From contig NZ_DGUZ01000019.1 in assembly GCF_002394865.1 (NCBI RefSeq), forward strand, positions 210,514 to 274,513: DNA of 64,000 nt, written 5' to 3'. The DNA comes from Fibrobacter sp. UBA4297 (GTDB lineage Bacteria; Fibrobacterota; Fibrobacteria; Fibrobacterales; Fibrobacteraceae). The translations under genes were made by a program, and so were the position numbers. Below are positions 52,634 to 61,145 of the stretch, in pieces; the stretch's first letter is position 1; every line of letters begins with the position of its first letter. The notes below the pieces were generated by a model. That model was not told the origin of the DNA and made no database searches. It saw only the letters and a list, made by a program, of their open reading frames with translations.

Positions 52634-53830
52634 TCACGGAAGCTTAAGCAAATAAGCGTACTTATACCCCGTCGACAAGAACTTGCCATCGGGAGAACGT
52701 CCACCAATCATCGGGACCGGTGCAAGTTCAACATTATCATCAACCCATTCCACCAGTTCACCCTTTGCTGCGCCCGTTTTCAAGCGAACTTCACGCATGA
52801 CAGTGCGTCCGGCAGATCCGTCCTGAGACGAAGCATTATCTAAATGGATTTTGTTGTAATATGACGTTTGCGTAAATTCCGTCCAAACCACAAATAGACG
52901 GCCATCCGATTCAAACCAGTGCGGCTGAGCCGGATCCGACTTCATATCCTTCGTTCGTGGAATTTTGACAGCATCCGCATCCTTGGAAAGTTCCTGGATA
53001 TAGGCTTCCCAAGTTTCTTCCGATTTAGTCATCAAGTTATACACGACAAAATTTCCATCCGGCGAAATCATCGGGCTTTCAACTTTCCAGTTACTGCGAT
53101 CTGCAGGCTTTTTAAGCTTTATCGCCTTCGACTTTCCACCATTGGCATAATCGATAAATACGATATTTTGCGGGTCTCCATCCGAACCATCGGCATAAGT
53201 CAGGCGCACATTTTTTGTACCAAAGAAGCCTTCGACAGTCGATACATCGCCATCATCTTCCACCTTTGCCGTAGGGTCAACCCACACATGCGGAGTCGCT
53301 TGTTCAATAATTCCCTTGTCATAGAACCAAAACTTTTTCTTATCCGCAGTACGGACTGCAAAAATGCCGTAATCCAAGACATCACCGCACGTTCCGTTTC
53401 CTTCAATACCCACACCACGCAATGCGACGATGAAACCCGGATGGGTACTCCATTCTGGGTCCTGGAACTGGCATTCGCCATTGTCCTTGTCGATCATCAA
53501 GTACCATTTCACATTATTTGCGGTATCCGAAACGGTCAAACGGTCATGCTGCTTAACATCTGTAACGGGGAAATCAGCATCATGTTTATTGACTTTAATC
53601 TTGCTAAAGTTGAGCCAAAGCATAGAAGCCGGGAAATTGGCCGTATCTTGCGAGATGGACGGATTGCAGACTTGCTCACTTCCATTAACAGAGTATATGG
53701 TTCCCATTTCGGAACTATTTTGCTTTTTGGAATCGTCATCCAAAGATTCTGCCTCGAACGGCTCGGGGCTATAGCACGCCAAAAGCGCAAAGGTCGAAAG
53801 ACCAAGGAGTAAAAGCTTCTTATTCATCAT
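52634..53830 (-). CDS. TolB-like propeller lipoprotein
   Basis: 398 residues. Lipobox LLAC near residue 19 (LLGLSTFALLAC), then an acidic spacer and beta-propeller-like repeats with a TolB-type box (PMISPDGNFVVYNL; GGRSPDGKFLSTG near the C-terminus). The -10 box TATATT (minus strand, 53836-53841) ends 5 bases before ATG 53830, so a leaderless start is likely and any longer start would lie upstream of the promoter. Adjacent barrel gene suggests a surface pair. Confidence 0.75.
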   Translation of the reverse strand: MMNKKLLLLGLSTFALLACYSPEPFEAESLDDDSKKQNSSEMGTIYSVNGSEQVCNPSISQDTANFPASMLWLNFSKIKVNKHDADFPVTDVKQHDRLTVSDTANNVKWYLMIDKDNGECQFQDPEWSTHPGFIVALRGVGIEGNGTCGDVLDYGIFAVRTADKKKFWFYDKGIIEQATPHVWVDPTAKVEDDGDVSTVEGFFGTKNVRLTYADGSDGDPQNIVFIDYANGGKSKAIKLKKPADRSNWKVESPMISPDGNFVVYNLMTKSEETWEAYIQELSKDADAVKIPRTKDMKSDPAQPHWFESDGRLFVVWTEFTQTSYYNKIHLDNASSQDGSAGRTVMREVRLKTGAAKGELVEWVDDNVELAPVPMIGGRSPDGKFLSTGYKYAYLLKLP

Positions 53831-53846
53831 CTTGTAATATAACAAG

Positions 53847-53945
53847 AATTAGAACTTAGAGCTTAGAATTTAAATCTTAGAAAGGTTTTTAGAGCTTAAA
53901 ACTATGATTTTGTACCAGTCAACTAAGTTCTAAGAGCGCAGCGGG
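53847..53945. repeat. Intergenic repeat, family B
   Basis: TTAGAACTTAGAGCTTAGAA on the left; CTAAGTTCTAAGAGCG on the right, with diverged units between. Lies between the TolB-like and DUF4416 genes. Confidence 0.7.
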
Positions 53946-53959
53946 CTAAGATCCGCCAA

Positions 53960-54496
53960 CTATACTCCCTTACGGGCTTTCTTGAACTTTTCGCGGATGA
54001 GCTGTAAATCGTGCTGGTAGGGGTTCCGCACAAAATCGTCAAAAGCCCAAGCCGTCGGATGGAAAACGCCCTTCGCATACGTCAAAAGCATGTCAAGCCA
54101 CACGCCCTTGCCCGCATAGAGCTTGAACGGACCGCGCTTGTAACTTGGGAGCACCACCTTATCCATGTCCATATAGCCGATGTCGATATTTACATGGCGC
54201 AGTTCCGGAGTTTCTGCCGAAGCGGTCGTAAGTTCCAGTGCGTTGCTACGTTCCTTTTCTTCGGCAATCGTCTCAGGCGGGATTTCCTTTTCGAACGAGA
54301 TTACACCGCGATACAGGTTGTCGCCCATTTCAGGCTTGTAGTAATCCGTCTTGTCAAACGCAAAGAGGCGCCCTTTATGGCGAATCGGCCCCCAAGTCTT
54401 TTCCAGAAGTTCAATTACGTTCGGATCCCACTCGGAACCCGTTTGCAAAACAAATGCTATCAGTTGCGCATTTTCAGAAAATTGAGAAGCTTTCAT
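53960..54496 (-). CDS. DUF4416 family protein
   Basis: 178 residues. Matches the DUF4416 outline: DKTDYYKPEMGDNLYRGVISF, HVNIDIGYMDMDKVVLPSYKRGPFKLYAGKGVWLDMLLTY, WAFDDFVRN. No signal or membrane segment; function not established for the family. ATG lies 3 bases after the stop of the metallopeptidase gene, so the two are co-transcribed. Confidence 0.85.
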   Translation of the reverse strand: MKASQFSENAQLIAFVLQTGSEWDPNVIELLEKTWGPIRHKGRLFAFDKTDYYKPEMGDNLYRGVISFEKEIPPETIAEEKERSNALELTTASAETPELRHVNIDIGYMDMDKVVLPSYKRGPFKLYAGKGVWLDMLLTYAKGVFHPTAWAFDDFVRNPYQHDLQLIREKFKKARKGV

Positions 54497-54499
54497 TTT

Positions 54500-55825
54500 T
54501 TAGTGCGGAATAATCATGAGCGACGAACGAACAATATCCATCTGCTGTTCCGTAAAAATAGCTTTTTCTGAATCATCCACTGTTACCGGGAACATGATGT
54601 TATCCAAATCTTCACACGCATATATGGTCTTTTCGTAAGGTTTACCATAACCATAATCATGAGCTGATTTTCCAGAAGCAACTTCATCCGAATCGGCCGA
54701 CCGCTTGTATAGACCACTTTCTATGATATAACGACAGAACGGCGTATCCCTCAATCCATCCTCGATATTCGAGAGATCGGCTAACGCTGCAGAAGACGTC
54801 ACGTTTGTCGTAAGGATGTTTAAATCCCTTCTCGTTGTTGACGTATGCCTTAATCCAAAAAAATGTCCTGTTTCATGTATAGCGGTCATGACGATGTTGT
54901 ACGAAGATTGCAGGTCAAATTCATTCTTCGATTTCCGGACATGTTCTCCAACCACGACCGAGCTTTCCGTACCTGGTCCAAGAACGCCCGAGAACAATCG
55001 AGCAAAGCCCATGATTTCATTATCGGCAATACTGTGGACTAACATGATGTTCAGCGCATTGCGTAAACCATCTTCGGGCCAACCGGCAAGTTCACTCACA
55101 AAAACATCCTCAGAGTTCATTCCTGCAACCCACGGCTGATTTGCCGGATAGAAACTTCCAAGCGTCGGATGTTCGTGGGCATAACGCACATACAAAGTAT
55201 CAATAGTTACCCCAAAATATTTTTCACGGAAAAGCTTTAGCATATAATGCGACAGTTCGTCAACATCCATGCCGTCAAGCGTTTTTTCCATCGAGCCGAC
55301 AACAATTAAATTTATCGAAAAATGATCGCTGTACGCCCCGATTCCCTCAAAACTTATGTTATCAACATTTCCCTTGTAGTATTCGCCATCAACCCCAAGC
55401 GATGTAAACCATAACGACATTTTATTTTCTTCGCAATTAAAGGAATAGACATAGCGATTTCCGACAACTGTTGGCGACAACGTGCGAACTTTCTTAAAAC
55501 CCAAGCGCCCTTCAACGCCCTTGATATCAAATGTACGGAAAAGTTGCAATTCAGGGGTAGGCTGCGTCGGATCCACATCAAAAGAAAGCGTATAAGACGC
55601 TCCAGGATGCACGACAAGGACGATTCCACGAGCGAGGTTTGCCGCAGCGGAATCATTCTTTGCCTTGTCATTGGGGAAAAGCTTGAAATTTATCGGATGA
55701 TTCACATCAGGCGGAAGCACAGCTTCGCCATCGCCACTGACCGTTTCAGAGCACGATGTAAAAAGACTCATCCACAAAGAGCACAAAAACCCCAATATCC
55801 ACAAATTTTTACAAAAATTTTTCAT
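54500..55825 (-). CDS. Zinc metallopeptidase lipoprotein (metzincin type)
   Basis: 441 residues. Signal peptide with lipobox LFTSC (about residue 25). Zinc motif HETGHFFGLRH (H317, E318, H321, G324, H327), the extended metzincin pattern HExxHxxGxxH. The N-terminal 300 residues are beta-rich (YTLSFDVDPTQPTPELQLF; NDKAKNDSAA). Likely a surface protease; substrate unknown. Upstream of DUF4416 in the same operon. Confidence 0.85.
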   Translation of the reverse strand: MKNFCKNLWILGFLCSLWMSLFTSCSETVSGDGEAVLPPDVNHPINFKLFPNDKAKNDSAAANLARGIVLVVHPGASYTLSFDVDPTQPTPELQLFRTFDIKGVEGRLGFKKVRTLSPTVVGNRYVYSFNCEENKMSLWFTSLGVDGEYYKGNVDNISFEGIGAYSDHFSINLIVVGSMEKTLDGMDVDELSHYMLKLFREKYFGVTIDTLYVRYAHEHPTLGSFYPANQPWVAGMNSEDVFVSELAGWPEDGLRNALNIMLVHSIADNEIMGFARLFSGVLGPGTESSVVVGEHVRKSKNEFDLQSSYNIVMTAIHETGHFFGLRHTSTTRRDLNILTTNVTSSAALADLSNIEDGLRDTPFCRYIIESGLYKRSADSDEVASGKSAHDYGYGKPYEKTIYACEDLDNIMFPVTVDDSEKAIFTEQQMDIVRSSLMIIPH

Positions 55826-55901
55826 AGAACGCTAGTCCAAACACTCCTCAAAAGCGTGTATAAAAAATAGGTACCATTTAAAATACAAAAGTATTAGGAA
55901 A

Positions 55902-58343
55902 ATGAAAAAAAATAACAAAGAAAAAATATTTAATGAATTCAAGAAACTTATCGCACCGCTCGACGGAAAACCCGCCCTCGTAAGCGCCATCACTGTCACC
56001 GCAACGATTATTTCGCTCGACGAGCCAAAATTCGCCATTATTTTGCTTGAATTGGTGTTTTTGCTCACCCATTTCTTTAGGCGGCATGTCCAATGGGTGA
56101 TTTTAGTGTCTTTAATGGCAGGAATTATCGCACACGTGGGATTTTTAGGAATAGGAGGGTTTGCAAAAGCCAACGCCGATAGCGTACACGCAAGCTACAG
56201 CGCAGAAAAGTCGCAGAACACAGGCAAAGACAGCACCATCAGCAGCACCGGCTGCGGAAAAATTGAATCAAGGTTGCCAAGGCCCAAAGGGACGGCGTTC
56301 ATCATCAAGGTTTCACAAGCCAACGGAAATGCGCAAGGAGAAATAACTCACGGAAATGCGCGCGGGGGCTACAAAGTGCGATTGACCGAGAAGCGGAACC
56401 TGCCGGATCTCCCCTTGCCAGGGGATTCAATCTGTTTTGAGGCTTCGTGGTACCCCGTGACGCCACCGAGCGTTCCCGGCGCTTTTGACACACAAAACTG
56501 GCTAAAATCGCAGGGGCTTGCCGCCTATGGAAAATTCAAGCGCTGGACCGCATACCCTGGCGATTGGACGTTCGAACGAAGCTTTTTTCAATTTCGTCAG
56601 TTTTTGCAACGGCGGTTCGCGAAGTATCTAGATCCTGCCGAAACAGGACTCTTGATGGGGCTTTTGGCAGGCGACCGCTCGGGCATTCCAGAGGTTTTGC
56701 GCAGCGATTTTCAGCGGTCGGGGCTTGTACACGTGCTTGCAATCAGCGGTTTTCATGTGGTTTTGCTCGCGGGAATGCTCATGATTTTCTTGAAAGCGAC
56801 AGGACTTCCGCACAAAGCGGTAACCATCATTGCCGTGACGCTCCTTGCAATTTACGTTCCCGTTACAGGAGGCTCGCCAGCTGTGCGCCGAGCGGTCATG
56901 ATGTTTGCCATTCCGCAAATTGGCACTTTATTCGGGAAACCCGCAAACACACTCAACAGCTTGGGTGTTGCACTACTCCTCATCATCTTGCCTGAGCCAA
57001 GCGTCATCTGGAATCCCGGTTTCCAGCTTTCATTTGCCGCCACCGCAGGCATCATTATCGGAACACCGCATAACCCGACAAAGCTTTTGCCCGACAGTCT
57101 CAAGCAAAACAAACTTTGGCAAAAGATTCAATCATTCGCCATCGAGCCGACTTACGTCACACTCTGCGCAACGCTTGCCACGGCACCGTTCCTCATCCAT
57201 CATTTCAAGACGCTTTCGCCGTTCGCGTGGTTCGGAAACATCATCATCGTGCCTGCAATTTCGCTTGGCATGCAGGCGGGGCTTTTTGCACAGCTCTCGC
57301 CATTTGACTTTATCTGCGGAACTTTCTGCACCGCCGCAAGATTCTTTTTGCGGCTCGCCTCACTTTTGACGAGAATACTCTCGGATTCTGCGGCTGCCTC
57401 GATGACCGTCGGGCCATTTTCGCCAGCGGTGCTGCTCGCGCTAGGATTCTTGATTCTACTTTTGCCCGTTTGCTACAAGAACTACATCGCCCGCAAGTAT
57501 GCTTTGTTTTGCGTTTTAGTAGCCGCCGCTTTATTCGCGTTGGAAAGCTACCATCAAATTTTGCACCCGTCTTGGACGCTCACGACCATTGACGTCGGGC
57601 AAGGCGACAGTCATCTCATCAAGGCACCATCCGGCAGATATTTTCTTGTAGACGCAGGCGACAATAGCAGAGAAGATTCCGGCAAAGACATCATCGTTCC
57701 GTTTTTACACCACATCGGTGTCAGCAGTCTCGACGCCCTCATTATCACGCACCCCGACAAAGACCATTTCGGCGGAGCTCTATCGCTTTTGAAAATGTTC
57801 CCTGTCAAAGAGCTTTGGACAAGCGACTGCTCCATGAAAGAGCCCAAACCCGATTGGCAACAAGTCCTCGGCGAAGCCCACAAACGCAACATTCCCATCC
57901 GCAACATCCATCGCGGCATCCTGTGGAAAGAAAACTACTTCGAAATGCGAACGATCCACCCGCGAAACGACATCTGCGTCGAAGCGAACGAAGGGAGCGT
58001 CACACTCAGGCTCAAGGGGCTTGGGCATTCCGCTGTGCTAACCGGAGACCTCACCGCCAAAGGCGAAAAGGAAATCATGAAAACAGACGCTTATCTGAAA
58101 AGCGACGTGCTGAAACTTGGACACCACGGTTCCAAAACATCCAGCAGCGTACCTTTCCTTGACGCAGTCTCCCCCACATACGCCATCATCCCAAGCGGCC
58201 GCAAAAACAGGTTCCGTCACCCGCACAAGCAAGTCACCGACCGCCTCGATTCACTCCACATTCCCTACATCAACACTGCCAAAAAAGGGACGATAACGTT
58301 CACGTTCGTCCCAGATTCAGTAAGCTATACAACGATGTGGTAA
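55902..58343 (+). CDS. comEC: ComEC/Rec2 DNA-uptake channel protein
   Basis: 813 residues. Inner-membrane channel for transforming DNA. N-terminal helices and an OB-like segment, the competence domain (GLLMGLLAGDRSGIPEVLRSDF, VLAISGFHVVLLAGML, GGSPAVRRAVMMF), and a C-terminal MBL domain with TTIDVGQGDSHLIKAPSGRYFLVDAGD and THPDKDH (H617, D619, D621, H622). Start ATG with AGGA. Its stop is one base from that of the convergent hisN. Confidence 0.93.
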   Translation: MKKNNKEKIFNEFKKLIAPLDGKPALVSAITVTATIISLDEPKFAIILLELVFLLTHFFRRHVQWVILVSLMAGIIAHVGFLGIGGFAKANADSVHASYSAEKSQNTGKDSTISSTGCGKIESRLPRPKGTAFIIKVSQANGNAQGEITHGNARGGYKVRLTEKRNLPDLPLPGDSICFEASWYPVTPPSVPGAFDTQNWLKSQGLAAYGKFKRWTAYPGDWTFERSFFQFRQFLQRRFAKYLDPAETGLLMGLLAGDRSGIPEVLRSDFQRSGLVHVLAISGFHVVLLAGMLMIFLKATGLPHKAVTIIAVTLLAIYVPVTGGSPAVRRAVMMFAIPQIGTLFGKPANTLNSLGVALLLIILPEPSVIWNPGFQLSFAATAGIIIGTPHNPTKLLPDSLKQNKLWQKIQSFAIEPTYVTLCATLATAPFLIHHFKTLSPFAWFGNIIIVPAISLGMQAGLFAQLSPFDFICGTFCTAARFFLRLASLLTRILSDSAAASMTVGPFSPAVLLALGFLILLLPVCYKNYIARKYALFCVLVAAALFALESYHQILHPSWTLTTIDVGQGDSHLIKAPSGRYFLVDAGDNSREDSGKDIIVPFLHHIGVSSLDALIITHPDKDHFGGALSLLKMFPVKELWTSDCSMKEPKPDWQQVLGEAHKRNIPIRNIHRGILWKENYFEMRTIHPRNDICVEANEGSVTLRLKGLGHSAVLTGDLTAKGEKEIMKTDAYLKSDVLKLGHHGSKTSSSVPFLDAVSPTYAIIPSGRKNRFRHPHKQVTDRLDSLHIPYINTAKKGTITFTFVPDSVSYTTMW

Positions 58344-58344
58344 A

Positions 58345-59175
58345 TTACTTCTTCAAGCATTCCAGTGCAGTATCGTGCAACAATCCGTTCGTCGCAACGC
58401 TCGTGAAGCGTTCGTAAATCGGAGCTGTCGGTTTGCCGTTTGCATCAAAGAGTTCCGTCTTACCGTCAATCGTGCTGAACTTGCCACCCGCTTCTTTCAT
58501 CAAAAGCGGGAACGGAGCAATGTCCCACAGCGAAACGACCGGATCCACCATGATTTCGGCACGGCCCGCCGCCACGAGGTAATAGCCGTAGCAATCGCCC
58601 CAGCCGCGATGCAAACGTGCGCTGCGGCGGAGCTTCGTAAAGCCTTCGCCAAAGCCCTTGTCTTCCATCGTATTGATCGTTCCCGAAAGCACGAGAGCAT
58701 CGCTCAACTGCGATACCTTCGAAACGCGAACTTCGCGACCGTCCAAAAAGGCACCGCCGCCATTCACCGCCCACACAGCGCTTTTCATTGCCGGCAAACG
58801 AATCACGCTTGCAATCGGAACGTTTTTATGCCACAGCCCAATAAGCGTTCCGAACAAAGGCACACCGTGGATAAACGATTTTGTTCCGTCAATCGGGTCA
58901 ATCACCCACTGGTATTCCGCATCCGGACTTTCTATGCCGAATTCTTCGCCAATGACGCCAAAGCCTGGCGTTTCCTTAGCCCAAAATTTGCGGGCGAGTT
59001 CTTCCGTTCCCTTGTCCGCAATCGTCACGGGAGTCTTATCCGCCTTCCATTCGACGCCAACATCGTTCTGGTAAAACTTGAGAATGTTCTCTTCGGCAAG
59101 TTCAGCTGTCTTGAGCGCAATCTTCAAGAGTTCCAGATTCTCGGGAGAGACACCGGCTTTTGCAATTTCACCCAT
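58345..59175 (-). CDS. hisN: Histidinol-phosphatase, inositol monophosphatase family
   Basis: 276 residues. IMPase fold: GEEFGIE (metal ligand Glu), VIDPIDGTKSFIHGVPLFGTLIGL (DPIDGTKSF), and late WDIAPFPLLMKEAGG. The KSFIHG and FGTLIG blocks and the adjoining hisC point to dephosphorylation of histidinol phosphate rather than inositol phosphate. ATG overlaps the hisC stop (ATGGGTGA), so translation is coupled. Confidence 0.85.
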   Translation of the reverse strand: MGEIAKAGVSPENLELLKIALKTAELAEENILKFYQNDVGVEWKADKTPVTIADKGTEELARKFWAKETPGFGVIGEEFGIESPDAEYQWVIDPIDGTKSFIHGVPLFGTLIGLWHKNVPIASVIRLPAMKSAVWAVNGGGAFLDGREVRVSKVSQLSDALVLSGTINTMEDKGFGEGFTKLRRSARLHRGWGDCYGYYLVAAGRAEIMVDPVVSLWDIAPFPLLMKEAGGKFSTIDGKTELFDANGKPTAPIYERFTSVATNGLLHDTALECLKK

Positions 59176-60259
59176 TTGTAACCCACCTTTGAACAAGCGA
59201 AACAAGCAATTCATTTTCTTCGGGCTTACCAACCGTGATGCGGATGTGTTCCGGCATGCCAAAGCTCATAAGGCCACGAACGATCATGCCGTTCTGTTCC
59301 AAGAACGCAACAAGTTCCTTGGCACGTTCACCGATGCGCACGCAAATAAAGTTCGCCTGCGTCGGGAGCACCTTGAAGCCAAGCGCTCCAAGTTCGCGAT
59401 TCAAGTATTCAAAGCCAATAGCGTTGTTCTTGCGGGTTGCTTCAACGTGTGCGGTATCGGCAAGAGCAGCCACAGCAGCCACTTGAGCAGCCTGGTTCAC
59501 GTCAAACGGCGGTTTGATTTTCCACATGGCACGGACAACTTCAACACTTGCCATCGCATAACCCACGCGCAGCCCAGCCAAACCGTAAATCTTGCTGAAT
59601 GTACGGTTCAAGAACAAGTTCGGGTATTCCGAAAGCAGCGGAGCCATCTTCGGATAATCGGCAGCCGTTGCAAATTCAGCGTAAGCTTCGTCCAAGAACA
59701 CGAGAACGGTCGATGGCACTTTCGCAAGGAAACTGCGAATTTCAGCTTCGGTGTAATAGTGACCAGTCGGGTTGTTCGGGTTGCAAATGAAAGCAACACG
59801 GGTTTTTGCATTAATTGCCGCCGCAAGTTTATCCAGTGAAACCTTTTCTTCACCTTCACCCACGCCAATAAAATCGGCACCGTTCGAAAGCGTCGTAAAC
59901 TTATAGACGGAGAACGTCGGCGTAATGCCCACGCAGTTGTCTCCCTGGCGAATAAAAGCCTTGCCCACCATGTCGATGATTTCATCGGAACCATTGCCAA
60001 TCACAATTTGGTTGGTAGAAACGCCATACATCTTTGCAATCGCATCAATGAGTTTCGGAGCATCGCCACGCGGGTACAAGTGTAGCGAATTCGCAATTTC
60101 GTGGAACGCCTCAACAGCCTTCGGGGAAGCACCTAACGGGTTTTCGTTAGACGCAAGCTTTACAACATTCTTAAGACCATAACGTTCACGAATTTCGTCG
60201 ATGGACTTGCCCGGGACGTAATCGGAAAGTTTTGAAAGTTCTGGACGCGGTTCTATCAC
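59168..60259 (-). CDS. hisC: Histidinol-phosphate aminotransferase
   Basis: 363 residues, PLP enzyme: imidazole-acetol phosphate to histidinol phosphate. LASNENPLGASPKAVEAF, FICNPNNPTGHY, LDEAYAEFA, Schiff-base lysine in RTFSKIYGLAGLRVGYA, and the C-terminal GLMSFGMPEHIRITVG. Start is GTG at 60259, with GGAGG upstream. Together with hisN it supplies two consecutive late steps of histidine synthesis; other his genes are not in the window. Confidence 0.93.
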   Translation of the reverse strand: MIEPRPELSKLSDYVPGKSIDEIRERYGLKNVVKLASNENPLGASPKAVEAFHEIANSLHLYPRGDAPKLIDAIAKMYGVSTNQIVIGNGSDEIIDMVGKAFIRQGDNCVGITPTFSVYKFTTLSNGADFIGVGEGEEKVSLDKLAAAINAKTRVAFICNPNNPTGHYYTEAEIRSFLAKVPSTVLVFLDEAYAEFATAADYPKMAPLLSEYPNLFLNRTFSKIYGLAGLRVGYAMASVEVVRAMWKIKPPFDVNQAAQVAAVAALADTAHVEATRKNNAIGFEYLNRELGALGFKVLPTQANFICVRIGERAKELVAFLEQNGMIVRGLMSFGMPEHIRITVGKPEENELLVSLVQRWVTNG

Positions 60260-60319
60260 AAATACCTCCGTTTTTACGCGTGTAAATTTAGCTTTTACCG
60301 GGCGATTTATCTAACTTTG

Positions 60320-61036
60320 ATGGATATGAAACACATTCTTTGCCTGTTATTTGCAGTTCTCGTAACAAACGCTTTCGCTCTAGACCATTTATGGGACATG
60401 CGCTACACGTTCGGCCCCGAAAGCCGCCCCTCCCCCAAAATCGGTGTAGGTCTAGGCATCCGCTCCCCGTTCAATTCCGATGTTCTTTTCCCCATCAACT
60501 TTACAACAAGGCTTAACAAGCAATTCGATGTCGGTGCAAAGCTAGACATCAACACCTACAATAAACTTGACGAAATCAAGACCGCGCTCGACCTAGGCGT
60601 CCGCTACCGTTACAAACCAAGCTCATACATAGCATTCGACGGCTATCTCGACCTGAGCGAAACTAGCCAGAGCGCCCTAGCATTCACCATCGGTACGCAA
60701 CAGTTTATCGCAAAATGCTTCGCCAACTACTATGAACTCCGAGCCGGTTTCCTTGAAGGCGCCGTTGGCAAAAAAGGCGATCAAAGCGGATACGTAAAAT
60801 TCTCGGGTTCCATGATTCCCACAATCGTTTTCGGACAAGTGCTCCGCATGTTCCTTGAAGTCACGACATCTGCAAGTATTGGACTTCTCAAGGATGATTT
60901 TATGATAGACATCATTCCAAAGCTGGAACTCACACTTGGCGGAACACACATCCGCATTGACTTCGATGTGGGCGTTATGCAAGAAAAGAACAATGATCGC
61001 AAGACCATTGCTCTTTACGTTATGACAGCATTGTAG
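60320..61036 (+). CDS. Outer-membrane beta-barrel protein, function unknown
   Basis: 238 residues. Signal peptide HILCLLFAVLVTNAFALD; then amphipathic strands (KIGVGLGIRSPFN, FDVGAKLDINTYN, ALDLGVRYRYKP, IRIDFDVGVMQE) to ALYVMTAL. TATCTA at 60308-60313 sits 6 bases before ATG 60320, which favours this start over TTG 60317; ATG 60326 is also possible. No relatives recognised. Confidence 0.7.
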   Translation: MDMKHILCLLFAVLVTNAFALDHLWDMRYTFGPESRPSPKIGVGLGIRSPFNSDVLFPINFTTRLNKQFDVGAKLDINTYNKLDEIKTALDLGVRYRYKPSSYIAFDGYLDLSETSQSALAFTIGTQQFIAKCFANYYELRAGFLEGAVGKKGDQSGYVKFSGSMIPTIVFGQVLRMFLEVTTSASIGLLKDDFMIDIIPKLELTLGGTHIRIDFDVGVMQEKNNDRKTIALYVMTAL

Positions 61037-61145
61037 CGGCTTCGCCGCTGTGGGCAGAACTTAGTCCGCTTCGCTCTTAGAACTTAGTTGGCAGAGCTTA
61101 GAGAGAAAAGTAATGTTCTAAGTTCTAAGTTCTAAGTTCTAATCA
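61037..61145. repeat. Intergenic inverted-arm repeat, family B, with GCGGC hairpin
   Basis: GCGGCTTCGCCGC at 61036-61048, left units GGCAGAACTTAG and CTTAGAACTTAG, right arm a near-perfect tandem TTCTAAG x4. Separates the barrel gene from convergent clpB. Confidence 0.8.
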